Origin: Sulfurovum sp. UBA5198
GTDB taxonomy: Bacteria > Campylobacterota > Campylobacteria > Campylobacterales > Sulfurovaceae
Direction: 5' to 3'
Assembly: GCA_002412865.1 (NCBI GenBank)
Contig: DHVW01000017.1
Span: 8,529 to 72,528, forward strand
Length of the DNA: 64,000 nt
In this document: positions 7,423-15,892 of the stretch, in pieces
Layout of the letters: each line of letters begins with the position of its first letter
Position numbering within the stretch: position 1 is the first letter of the stretch
Program-made: the position numbers and the translations under genes
The notes under the pieces: generated by a model
Seen by the model: the letters and a program-made list of their open reading frames with translations, nothing else
Database searches by the model: none
What the model was told of the DNA's origin: nothing

Positions 7423-10152
7423 TTAATTTAAGAATTCTACGACAGTATTGTTTTCAGATAAATAGATTATGGCTGCCGTGCTTGGTTTATTCATAATAGT
7501 AGTTATTGCTTTAGTATAAAATCCGACTTGCTCTCTATGTTTGTCTTTGTGTTTATTAGAACTTTTATAATCAACCACCAATAGTCTATCTTCATATTCT
7601 AGTAGTATATCTATATGTTTTAGCTCTCCATTAAAGCTAATAGGTAGTTCTCTGTGCAGGGTGGCACCTTTTAACAACTTATTAAACTCCTTATTGTCAA
7701 GTAGTCGTTCCACCCGATTTTTAATATCTAGTAATTTATCATAACCCAATAACCTGCCATATTTATATCCAACAAAGCTCATCATTCCATCAATATAATT
7801 CACATCAAACTCTTCTATCATCTCTAGTGCATAATGCAGTGCTGTACCAAATATTACAGCATCATATGATATTGCTTGGCTTGTATCTTTGTGTGATATA
7901 TTTTGAAGACCATAATTAGTGATTGTGACACTTCTACTTATCTTGGCTGATTGTGATTCTTTACCTTGAGGTGGGCTTATCTTGCCTTTTGTCAAATCCT
8001 CTAGACATAATGGTTCAAATCTTGATTTGCTCTTTTTCTGAACCAATATTAGTCCTTCAATTGCTCTAGTACATGCTACATATAATACATTTAGACTATC
8101 TTTTTTTGATATTAAAATCTCTTTTTCTTTTGCAACCGAAAACTTATTGTCGAAATTTTCTCGCCCTTTTTGTACATAGTAAATATGATCAATATTTAGA
8201 TTATCATCTGTTGCGAATATAAATGATTTTCCACCATTTTTCTCACCTTTGAATTTATCAAGAACAATCGTATACTCAAACTCAAGTCCCTTAGCACCGT
8301 GTACTGTCATAATAACAGCTCCATGACTTGTGCCACTAGCCACTGCTATATCGCTCACCTTGAACTCTTCTAAAAACAGCAATATATCACTATAATTAGA
8401 GGCATATTCGAGCAAAATAGGTACATTATCGTCATAACAATCAAAATCTCTAACTATCCTATCTATAACCACAATTGGCTCATCAAATGGCGAAAACCAA
8501 CTAATATCCACATCGCTAAATTCTTTTTTGCTCTGCAATAACAACGGATAAAAATCTATCAAATTTCCATAAACCAAATATGAAATCATCGAGACTATTC
8601 TTGATATGTTCACCTGATATACAAGTGAGCTTTTTGTCTTTAATATACTATTTATTCCCTCAATATTACATCTATCGTGTAGCTCATACCCATCACTATT
8701 AGAAGCTACCAAAAATGCTATATCATCTATATCCACACCCAGTTCTAAAAGCTCTTTTAGCTGTTTTATCGCCTCGTCTAAAACTTCATCATTCGTAATT
8801 ACTCGCACAAATCCTTCGTTAGATTGCTCACAGCTTTTGGCTATTGGAAAATTTTCTATTACTTTTGCAAACCACTCGTTTACACTATTTACTACCAACT
8901 TACTACTGCGATAATTGGTATCCATCTGCTCTATATTAACACCATACTTTTGTGCTACAAATGGAAATAGCTCCTCTACTCCACCTCTAAAACGATAAAG
9001 CGACTGCTTAGTGTCCCCTACATAAAATAGTGTTCTAAAATCACTCTGTCCCTCTCCAGCTACTATCTCATCAATAAGTGGCTTTAGAAGCAAAAATTGT
9101 AATATTGAGGTATCTTGAAACTCATCAAGTAGTATATGTTTATACCTTGCATCTAGCCTAAAGTACAAAAAATCTTTACCTGAGAGTTTATGCATAACTC
9201 TATAAGTAAAAAATGCAATATCATCAAAACTCAAATTTGATGAGCGAGTTGCCTCGTCTATTATTGTATTCTTGTAGTGGTCATAAAGCTCAAACATACC
9301 TCCTATAACTTGTGACTCTTTGATATTCATCCACAAAGATATGGCTTGTTTTAGTTCACTATATTTTGTCTCAATTTTATCATCTACAAACTTTTCAAAC
9401 CAGCTGTGACTGCTTAATAACTCATGCTTAAATAACTCCTTTACTGCAATCTCTTGTGTTGTTCTTGTTTGAAATTGCCCTATTGCTCTTGGAGTTGCTT
9501 TGTTAGCTTCGAGCTGATTAATTATCTCTAAGCGTAACTCTTCTATTTTAGCCTCTGTTTCACTTATGTTGTCTATTATCAAATTTTTATTAGGCAAAAC
9601 AGAATCAGATTTATAAAATGTATTTAAAAACTCTATTATTTGTGATAATCTTTTATTTGAGACAGAACCAAAATTTACCAACTCTCCAAGCAAATTATAC
9701 AGATCAAGCTCATCTAAAAACCCCTTGCTAACTCTATCTTTATCTGTATTTACAATACTTACGAAATCAGGCTCAATACCAATCTCAAGTGCCATAGAGC
9801 GCAAAATAGAGATAAAAAAGCTATCTAGAGTGACTATAGAATTAGCACTTGATAAAAATATATCAAGCACATCATTTTGTCTATCTATAATTTCATCAAC
9901 GCTAAGATTGCTTTGCATAGCAACACTTATTCGTACAAATTCAAGTTTTTCCGTATGTAGCTCTCTTAGGTATTTGATTATCCTCCCTTTCATCTCACCA
10001 GCTGCTTTGTTTGTAAATGTAGCGGCTAATATGCTACTAGGATTTTCACCCAAAAATAGCAATGAGATGTACCTAGTGGCTAGTGCAACAGTTTTACCAC
10101 TCCCTGCACTAGCTTCAAAAGCTAAAAGTTTTTCAAAGTTCTCCTTGCTCAT
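7423..10152 (-). CDS. addA: RecB-like helicase-nuclease subunit AddA
   Basis: This is the helicase-nuclease subunit of AddAB, which processes double-strand breaks for RecA-mediated repair. Superfamily 1 motifs are all visible: Walker A EASAGSGKTVAL near residue 15, motif II LLDEFQDTS, GDTKQSLYRFRGG, TVHGAKGLEFE and YVACTRA. A RecB-type nuclease domain closes the protein, with HIDILLEY and the VVDYKSS motif carrying the metal-binding Asp and catalytic Lys. The length of 909 residues is shorter than Bacillus AddA but in line with the compact versions of this phylum. The ATG overlaps the addB stop by four bases. As I recall, the same neighbours (cco upstream, rplM downstream) occur in Campylobacter. 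Confidence 0.88.
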   Translation of the reverse strand: MSKENFEKLLAFEASAGSGKTVALATRYISLLFLGENPSSILAATFTNKAAGEMKGRIIKYLRELHTEKLEFVRISVAMQSNLSVDEIIDRQNDVLDIFLSSANSIVTLDSFFISILRSMALEIGIEPDFVSIVNTDKDRVSKGFLDELDLYNLLGELVNFGSVSNKRLSQIIEFLNTFYKSDSVLPNKNLIIDNISETEAKIEELRLEIINQLEANKATPRAIGQFQTRTTQEIAVKELFKHELLSSHSWFEKFVDDKIETKYSELKQAISLWMNIKESQVIGGMFELYDHYKNTIIDEATRSSNLSFDDIAFFTYRVMHKLSGKDFLYFRLDARYKHILLDEFQDTSILQFLLLKPLIDEIVAGEGQSDFRTLFYVGDTKQSLYRFRGGVEELFPFVAQKYGVNIEQMDTNYRSSKLVVNSVNEWFAKVIENFPIAKSCEQSNEGFVRVITNDEVLDEAIKQLKELLELGVDIDDIAFLVASNSDGYELHDRCNIEGINSILKTKSSLVYQVNISRIVSMISYLVYGNLIDFYPLLLQSKKEFSDVDISWFSPFDEPIVVIDRIVRDFDCYDDNVPILLEYASNYSDILLFLEEFKVSDIAVASGTSHGAVIMTVHGAKGLEFEYTIVLDKFKGEKNGGKSFIFATDDNLNIDHIYYVQKGRENFDNKFSVAKEKEILISKKDSLNVLYVACTRAIEGLILVQKKSKSRFEPLCLEDLTKGKISPPQGKESQSAKISRSVTITNYGLQNISHKDTSQAISYDAVIFGTALHYALEMIEEFDVNYIDGMMSFVGYKYGRLLGYDKLLDIKNRVERLLDNKEFNKLLKGATLHRELPISFNGELKHIDILLEYEDRLLVVDYKSSNKHKDKHREQVGFYTKAITTIMNKPSTAAIIYLSENNTVVEFLN

Positions 10153-12518
10153 AGATACTCTCCTCTACCACATATCAGTACATATTCACAATATTTACAT
10201 GTTTTCATATCTTCACACTTGATGGCCTCAAAATCTTTAGTTGCTTTTAGCCTCTCTATATGTGCAATCAGATTCTCATTTTTCTCTTCTAGTAGCTTCA
10301 CTTCTTCTATTACTCCACCTTTTATGCCCTCAAAATCAAAGAATGGCAAAAATCCAAAAGATAGATTTTGATATTTAGCTTTCAGAAGATAATAATAGAC
10401 GCTCATCTGAAAATCTACTTCATTTTCTATATTTTTATCTTTGTTGTTTATTGTGCCACTCTTATAATCAAGCACCATGGTCTGCGTTACATTTTGGTCA
10501 ATCCTATCAATTTTACCTATAAAATTCAGCCCATTTATCTCGCCATTTATCTCCATTTCTCGCTCAATCACTCGCCACTCATTTCCAAAGTATGCTATCT
10601 GATTTTTAATAAAACTTTTTAGCTCTTTTTGCCACAATAATTTTTTATATTTTATCTCAGCATTATCGCTTATTAGCAAATTATCAATTGTTATATTTAC
10701 ATCCTTACTAAAGTTAGCTTCACTATCATAAAAACTCACTTTGCCAAAAATATCCTCAAAAGCCTTATGTAAAAGAGTTCCCTCATTTACTTCTATCTCA
10801 TCTTTTGCTTTAATTTTTTGTATATACCTATAATAATATTTTCGTTTACAAGATAAATATGTTTTTAGTTTAGAGCTTGACCATGTGATTTTTGTAGCAT
10901 CAAACTTTGCTACCTTAGGGTCAATGTTCTCACTAATTATATTATTGGTATCATAAAGTAATCTCATATCCCCATTTTCTTGTGTATAGCTATTTAGTCC
11001 AAGCTCATAGAGAAATTTGGACGGTAACTTTTCATCACTCACGCAATATATTACAACTGAACTTTTGGCTTGCTCTAGTACTCTTTTGTATAGTTGCTTT
11101 TGCAAATCCTCTCTATCGCTCTTGGTTGGCAAAGAAGCCAATGCTCTAACACTTGAATTTAAAAACATATCCTTGCTAGGAAGAGCTGGTGTAATACCGT
11201 CATTAAAATCAACTACCACTACACCATCAAACACTGCACCCCTAGTTTCCAAAGCACCCATTACGGTTACTTTGCCACCCCTAATATCATCATTACTAAT
11301 CTCACTAATAGCATTTATCCACATAGTAAGCCACTCACTAAAGTATAGATTATAAGTATCAAAAATACTCCTCATATGTATATATTTCTCATGAACTTTA
11401 TGATTATGATACTTCTCGCACTCCTCATTATGAAGCGGACAATCAAGCAATTTTAATTCACTTATGATAGTAAAAAATTCTACTATGGTTAGTTTATTAT
11501 CTTTGATTTGCTCCTCTAAATTTCCTAATGAAATGCCAAATTTGGACAATCTTGTATTATTTATACTATTATTGTCTCTCATTCGTTGCTCAATCGCACT
11601 TAAAACTTTATAGCTTCTACTCTTTGTATAGCTTGTGCCTATTGCGAAGTTTAGATTATTTTGTTTATCATATAGCTCAACACTATCTTTAAATGTCTCG
11701 TTCGGTAATATTAATGCAATATTTTGAGGCTCTATGCCACTTATTACCATCTCTTCAATCTGTTCAAAAGCTATTGCAATCTGCTCAAATCTTCCATTTG
11801 TTGATATTACTTTTGTATTTAACCTGATAATATTAGGCGTATAACTTATAAGTTTTTTATTGCTAAAATCTATAACGCACGATATATCATTCTCTAGTTC
11901 AATGCCATATTCACTAAATCTTGTCAGCATTTTTTTTGTAAATTTACTTGTTTGAAAATGTATAATTGTCTTTGTGATTCGTGATACCTTATTGATTATC
12001 TCAAATTCATATCGACTCAGCAGCCCTTCTATGTGTATCTCAATCTCATCGAATGTCGAAACAAAACTGCTATTTATTTTATATGTTTGCGGGATAATTG
12101 ATTTATCAGTAAGACCTTTTTGCTCCAGTATACCAATATATCGTTCTCTTAATATCTCTAGTATTTCCAAATGTTCATCAAACTGTGCATATGTATCTGC
12201 ACAATTTAGTTCGCTAATATCTACTTTTTCCCGTGCAAGTTCTTCGAAAAACTTGAACAGTGCATCACTTCTAGTAAAAAATCTAACTAGCTCAAGATTT
12301 AATTTCAGCTTTTCAAACGTATCAAATGACGCAGCTTGACGCAGCAATAAAATACGCTCCATACTATCAACTTGATACTTATCATTCACGACTATACATC
12401 TATCCTCAAACTCGCTAGTAAGCATTAGTGTCGCAGTTATTCCGTCACTTGTTCTAAACTCTTCTTGGAGACCTCGTAATCTTCTAGCAGTTGGATGGAT
12501 TATTAGTTTTTTTATCAT
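10149..12518 (-). CDS. addB: AddB-like nuclease subunit with Fe-S cluster motif
   Basis: This is the partner of AddA. The N-terminal two thirds are a degenerate helicase-like region. The C-terminal third is a PD-(D/E)XK nuclease with GTLLHKAFEDIFG, FIGKIDRID and the catalytic VLDYKSG. A 4Fe-4S staple seen in AddB proteins appears intact: one Cys in LKTYLSCKRKYYYRY, before the nuclease core, and a C-x2-C-x5-C cluster at the C-terminus (CKYCEYVLIC). The length of 789 residues is close to Campylobacter and Helicobacter AddB. It lies 89 bases downstream of the FixH-like gene, so it may be read from the cco operon or from its own promoter. Confidence 0.85.
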   Translation of the reverse strand: MIKKLIIHPTARRLRGLQEEFRTSDGITATLMLTSEFEDRCIVVNDKYQVDSMERILLLRQAASFDTFEKLKLNLELVRFFTRSDALFKFFEELAREKVDISELNCADTYAQFDEHLEILEILRERYIGILEQKGLTDKSIIPQTYKINSSFVSTFDEIEIHIEGLLSRYEFEIINKVSRITKTIIHFQTSKFTKKMLTRFSEYGIELENDISCVIDFSNKKLISYTPNIIRLNTKVISTNGRFEQIAIAFEQIEEMVISGIEPQNIALILPNETFKDSVELYDKQNNLNFAIGTSYTKSRSYKVLSAIEQRMRDNNSINNTRLSKFGISLGNLEEQIKDNKLTIVEFFTIISELKLLDCPLHNEECEKYHNHKVHEKYIHMRSIFDTYNLYFSEWLTMWINAISEISNDDIRGGKVTVMGALETRGAVFDGVVVVDFNDGITPALPSKDMFLNSSVRALASLPTKSDREDLQKQLYKRVLEQAKSSVVIYCVSDEKLPSKFLYELGLNSYTQENGDMRLLYDTNNIISENIDPKVAKFDATKITWSSSKLKTYLSCKRKYYYRYIQKIKAKDEIEVNEGTLLHKAFEDIFGKVSFYDSEANFSKDVNITIDNLLISDNAEIKYKKLLWQKELKSFIKNQIAYFGNEWRVIEREMEINGEINGLNFIGKIDRIDQNVTQTMVLDYKSGTINNKDKNIENEVDFQMSVYYYLLKAKYQNLSFGFLPFFDFEGIKGGVIEEVKLLEEKNENLIAHIERLKATKDFEAIKCEDMKTCKYCEYVLICGRGEYL

Positions 12519-12607
12519 ATCAAAGTATATCGAATAGTATATTATGAATGAGATTTTAGATACAAAATGATATATTTATAGTGCCAGATGATGGCGATGG
12601 AGTTTGA

Positions 12608-13153
12608 TTATTTAAAGTAAGCTGGCGTTTCTAAAAATCCAACCGAACCATCAGGGGTAGCAACTCTGAGTACAAGAGTATATCTGCCTTTGTTAGCTAT
12701 TTTTATACTTGGTGTTTGCCATTTATTCAATGTGTTCTTAGCTATTTTAACTACTTTTTGATCTTCTATATCCGTATGAGGTCTGGTTAACAAAAATGTA
12801 ACATTCAAATCTTCGACAATTGCTCCATTCTTACCTTTTATTTCATAAACAAAAGTATTATTTGCACTTAGCTCGATTGGGTCATTGTGGTATTTTCTAC
12901 TATTGTTATTGTCTTCAATATGGATTGTTTTTGCATTAAGCAATTCAATCTTATATTTAGTATCAAATGTTTGTTGCTGTGCAACTATCTCATTCATATT
13001 TTTATCAGCATCTTGATAACTCATCATATATGCATTCTCTTTTTCAACTGGCATTGAAGAAGCTGATTTAATAGTCCAAAAACCTAGCGTTAAACCTATA
13101 AGTAAAAATCCCACAATCATATGTGGCCAATATGTCTTTTGTTTATTTTCCAA
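12608..13153 (-). CDS. ccoH: FixH-like cbb3 oxidase accessory protein
   Basis: This small inner-membrane protein has one membrane segment close to the N-terminus (HMIVGFLLIGLTLGFWTIK), then a periplasmic domain beginning with a pattern like PVEKENAYMMSYQDADKNMN. That layout and the YxxxYQDAD-type segment match FixH/CcoH, which is needed to assemble or stabilise the cbb3 oxidase. I chose a TTG start at 13153, giving MENKQKTYWP. It overlaps the preceding gene by 11 bases and puts the membrane helix where FixH has it. A start 23 codons earlier would add residues that are only the shadow of the neighbour's last helix. The start is uncertain; the stop is firm. Confidence 0.68.
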   Translation of the reverse strand: MENKQKTYWPHMIVGFLLIGLTLGFWTIKSASSMPVEKENAYMMSYQDADKNMNEIVAQQQTFDTKYKIELLNAKTIHIEDNNNSRKYHNDPIELSANNTFVYEIKGKNGAIVEDLNVTFLLTRPHTDIEDQKVVKIAKNTLNKWQTPSIKIANKGRYTLVLRVATPDGSVGFLETPAYFK

Positions 13154-13751
13154 CTCTAAGCCTTTTGAATATTTTATAAAATAGTATCCGACCACCAAAA
13201 ATCCATAACACAACCAATGCACCTGACCAAATCAAAACTCTTAGAGCATTCACTATATAGTGAGTTTCATTTGGCATAGTTGTGGTCATTTTTACATTTT
13301 TACTTTTTGCTATTTGGTCTGCTAATTCTGAAACTGATTGTAGTATAGCAATATTATACTTATCTTCATCACTATTGCCATCACCTGTATCACGAACTAC
13401 CCCTATTGATTGCTCTTTTACCTCGCTAGCATCATACAAAGAGGCTATATTATTGTTTGATGCTATTACTCCTACTCTTTTAGTAGCGGGAGCAAATACG
13501 AAGATGACATACGGTTTGGTGATGTTTGTGTCATATCTTTTAGTATACTCAACCATATTGGCTGGTAATTTATCATTTGTCGCTATCACGAATATTTTGA
13601 TACCTGTTTTGTTTGCTAGTTCATCACTGATTTTATTAATCTCTTTTCTTACTTCTGGCTTTAGCAACTCATCAATGATGAGTGCATCTGCCAAAATAGA
13701 GCTAGTGAAAAACAGAGCCAACAAGGCTACCCTTGTGAATGCTCTAATCAT
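13143..13751 (-). CDS. TPM-domain membrane protein of the cco cluster
   Basis: This 202-residue protein has a signal peptide (residues 1-21, ALLALFFTSSILADA) and a periplasmic domain with the pattern KISDELANKTGIKIFVIATND. That pattern is typical of TPM (YgcG/TLP18.3-type) domains, which often act in membrane-protein quality control. A single membrane helix follows near residues 170-190, then a basic tail. It lies between DUF4006 and the FixH-like gene. In Campylobacter, as I recall, hypothetical membrane proteins occupy the same slot. A role in cbb3 assembly is inference from position only. Confidence 0.65.
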   Translation of the reverse strand: MIRAFTRVALLALFFTSSILADALIIDELLKPEVRKEINKISDELANKTGIKIFVIATNDKLPANMVEYTKRYDTNITKPYVIFVFAPATKRVGVIASNNNIASLYDASEVKEQSIGVVRDTGDGNSDEDKYNIAILQSVSELADQIAKSKNVKMTTTMPNETHYIVNALRVLIWSGALVVLWIFGGRILFYKIFKRLRVGK

Positions 13752-13754
13752 ACA

Positions 13755-13856
13755 TTAACCAATAAAAAGATGGTTAGGAGTAACTACTGCGTATAAAGTA
13801 TACAGTGCTGATACCAACATCACTAAAGCCAAAACTTTATCCATATATTTTATCAT
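13755..13856 (-). CDS. 33-residue membrane peptide in the cco operon
   Basis: This short reading frame starts with ATG at 13856, overlapping the DUF4006 stop as ATGA, and ends at 13755, four bases before the TPM-domain gene. The peptide begins MIKYMDKVLALVMLVSAL, has one hydrophobic helix over residues 8-25, and ends TPNHLFIG. A ribosome-binding site is visible in the end of the DUF4006 gene (GGAGGT-like GAGGTAGCAAA). The four-base overlap, the exact fit between two genes and the membrane-helix character all argue that it is real. Small single-helix subunits are common in terminal oxidases, but any function here is unproven. Confidence 0.62.
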   Translation of the reverse strand: MIKYMDKVLALVMLVSALYTLYAVVTPNHLFIG

Positions 13857-14101
13857 TTTGCTACCTCCGTGCTATTTGCATCTTTAAATGCAAAATTTGC
13901 ATTATCTACACTATTCATCTTGACATTATCAAGACTACCAGTGATTACTGATGCGTCATATGGGTTTGTTGCACTTTTTTGTTGTACACCAATACCCCAT
14001 ACAGTTAAACCTGCTAGGATAGTGAGTAACAAAACAGTTGCTATTAGCATACCTGTTACACCATGAAGGCTAAATACGCCTCTTTTTGTATTATCTGCCA
14101 T
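13853..14101 (-). CDS. DUF4006 small membrane protein
   Basis: This 82-residue protein has one membrane helix (residues 13-36, GVTGMLIATVLLLTILAGLTVWGI) followed by a short polar tail. The start MADNTKRGVFSLHGVTG matches DUF4006, a family found directly after ccoP in Campylobacterota. It starts two bases after the ccoP stop and its own stop overlaps the next small gene by four bases. It is probably an accessory part of the cbb3 oxidase, but no direct function is known to me. Confidence 0.8.
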   Translation of the reverse strand: MADNTKRGVFSLHGVTGMLIATVLLLTILAGLTVWGIGVQQKSATNPYDASVITGSLDNVKMNSVDNANFAFKDANSTEVAK

Positions 14102-14103
14102 TC

Positions 14104-14991
14104 TTAACTCCTTAATGACTGAATATATGTTGCCAATGCTTTTTGTTGCACTGGAGTTAATCTATTTTTGAATGATGGCATAGCACCTATAGAGCCTTTT
14201 TTACCATTTTCAAGAACATGTGTTATGATAGTATCATCAAATTCAGCGATATTTGGTGCAGTACCGCCATTTCCTTTACCATCAGCTCCATGACAAGCAG
14301 TACAAGCAGCAAACGATGCTGGTACAGTACCTTTCATGCCGCCTGCTACGAAAGTAGCAATTGCTTCAGCGTCAGCACCAGTTGCCATCATTGGAGGCAT
14401 AGCACCCATTGGAAACTTGAGCTGATTTGAACCATTTGCAATTACAGCAAGTACTTGATCTTTACTAAATCTTTTTGTAAGATCATGAGCTTTGCCAGAA
14501 AGACCATCCGCTGTTACACCATGACATGGAGCACATTGTACTAGAAATACGCTCTCTCCAATTGCTTTTAGTGTAGCAGCATCTGCATTTTTATGCATAG
14601 CTTCAAACTTTGTGTTATATGCTTTTGTCTCTTGATTCCACTCACCAATTTGGCTATAACCATTAACTGGAAAGCCTAGTGTGAAGTACCAAAGAGCCCA
14701 GATGAGAGTACCCAAAAATGAGTATGCCCATCCGCCTGGAAGATCATTTGAATATTCACCAATATCATCCCATCTCTCGCCTACAAGGCTACCTGTAGCT
14801 TTATCACTCTTCATTTGACCGATATATTTCGTAGTTACACCAACTGTTATAAACGCGATTGCAATCGCACCAATTGTCGTAATCAAATTGATAGGATCAC
14901 TTAAATCAATTTTCATCTGCATTACAACAACAATTGTTGCCAATATCAATACAGCCGCGAAAATGAATCCTTTAATCATTAAACCATTCAT
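14104..14991 (-). CDS. ccoP: cbb3 cytochrome c oxidase subunit III (diheme)
   Basis: CcoP carries electrons from soluble cytochrome c towards CcoO and CcoN. The N-terminus has two membrane helices (about residues 6-24 and 35-53), then the conserved region with NDLPGGWAYSFLGTLIWA, the typical CcoP anchoring helix. Two heme c motifs follow: CAPCHG near residue 154 and CTACHG near residue 230, each with a later Met ligand region (FPMGAMPPMM, GAMPSF). The length of 295 residues is normal. It sits 4 bases after ccoQ. Confidence 0.95.
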   Translation of the reverse strand: MNGLMIKGFIFAAVLILATIVVVMQMKIDLSDPINLITTIGAIAIAFITVGVTTKYIGQMKSDKATGSLVGERWDDIGEYSNDLPGGWAYSFLGTLIWALWYFTLGFPVNGYSQIGEWNQETKAYNTKFEAMHKNADAATLKAIGESVFLVQCAPCHGVTADGLSGKAHDLTKRFSKDQVLAVIANGSNQLKFPMGAMPPMMATGADAEAIATFVAGGMKGTVPASFAACTACHGADGKGNGGTAPNIAEFDDTIITHVLENGKKGSIGAMPSFKNRLTPVQQKALATYIQSLRS

Positions 14992-14995
14992 TATT

Positions 14996-15208
14996 CTACT
15001 CCTCGTTTTTAGGTTTATGGCTTGGGTTTTCTTCGATTGGCTTGCTAGTTATCTCATCATCGAGTGCTAGCTTACCATACTTTTCATAATCCCTTGTGCC
15101 TTTTTTTTCACTTCTATATAGATGAACAATATATCCATATAGCATAACAACTGCAAAGATGGTTAAGGCGAACCATGCATACGCTTGAATTGCTCTTATA
15201 TCCATCAC
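14996..15208 (-). CDS. ccoQ: cbb3 oxidase small subunit
   Basis: This 70-residue single-helix protein (helix about residues 9-30, YAWFALTIFAVVMLYGYIV) has a charged cytoplasmic tail (HLYRSEKKGTRDYEKYGKLA) typical of CcoQ in this phylum. It lies between ccoO and ccoP with short gaps of 7 and 4 bases. CcoQ stabilises the core complex. Confidence 0.92.
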   Translation of the reverse strand: MMDIRAIQAYAWFALTIFAVVMLYGYIVHLYRSEKKGTRDYEKYGKLALDDEITSKPIEENPSHKPKNEE

Positions 15209-15215
15209 TTGCTCC

Positions 15216-15881
15216 TTATTTTAGTCTATTCATATATGCTATGATAGCTACAACTTCAGGTATCTCACCTTTTGCTACTAACGCTTCAACATCTTTGTTT
15301 TTCATATCAGCTGCTATTACTTTTGCTTCTGCTAGAGCTGCTGCTCTACCTTCATCTAGAGTACCTAATTTCGTACCGTTTGGTGCGTCATATGGAGTAG
15401 CGAATACTTTTTTAACTGTCAATGCTTCTGCGTACGCCGTATCAATATCAGCTATGTTAGTAAACTGATGCTTGTATGCTGGCATAATAGACTGTGGCAC
15501 AACTGATTTTGGATCCCACATATGATTAGCATGCCAATCAGATGTACGATAATTACCTACACGGTGCAAATCTGGTCCAGTTCTTTTTGAACCCCACAAA
15601 AATGGTCTATCATAAGCATACTCACCCGAGAGTGAATATTGACCATATCTATCTGTTTCAGATTTAAATGGTCTGATAAGCTGTGAATGACAAGCAATAC
15701 AGTTATCTTTTTTATAAACTTCTTTACCTGCAAGTTCAAGAACAGTATAAGGTTTTAGACCTACTACTGGACGAGACGCTTCGGCGAAATTAGGCAAGAT
15801 CTCAATAAGACCTGCGAACGCAATAACAACAAACACTCCAACTGCAAAGAAGAATGGATTCTTTTCTAACCAATGAAACAT
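15216..15881 (-). CDS. ccoO: cbb3 cytochrome c oxidase subunit II (monoheme)
   Basis: CcoO passes electrons to the catalytic subunit. It has one N-terminal membrane anchor (residues 8-28), then the heme motif CIACHSQ near residue 62, followed by LIRPFKSETDRYGQYS, which is typical of CcoO. A distal Met ligand is likely in VVPQSIMPAY. The length of 221 residues is normal. It follows ccoN by 11 bases. Confidence 0.96.
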   Translation of the reverse strand: MFHWLEKNPFFFAVGVFVVIAFAGLIEILPNFAEASRPVVGLKPYTVLELAGKEVYKKDNCIACHSQLIRPFKSETDRYGQYSLSGEYAYDRPFLWGSKRTGPDLHRVGNYRTSDWHANHMWDPKSVVPQSIMPAYKHQFTNIADIDTAYAEALTVKKVFATPYDAPNGTKLGTLDEGRAAALAEAKVIAADMKNKDVEALVAKGEIPEVVAIIAYMNRLK

Positions 15882-15892
15882 AACCTACCTCC

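Noticed and set aside
9725..10222. A 165-codon plus-strand open frame over addA and addB
   Set aside because: It is antisense to two well supported genes, has no good ribosome-binding site and has a Ser/Leu-rich shadow composition.
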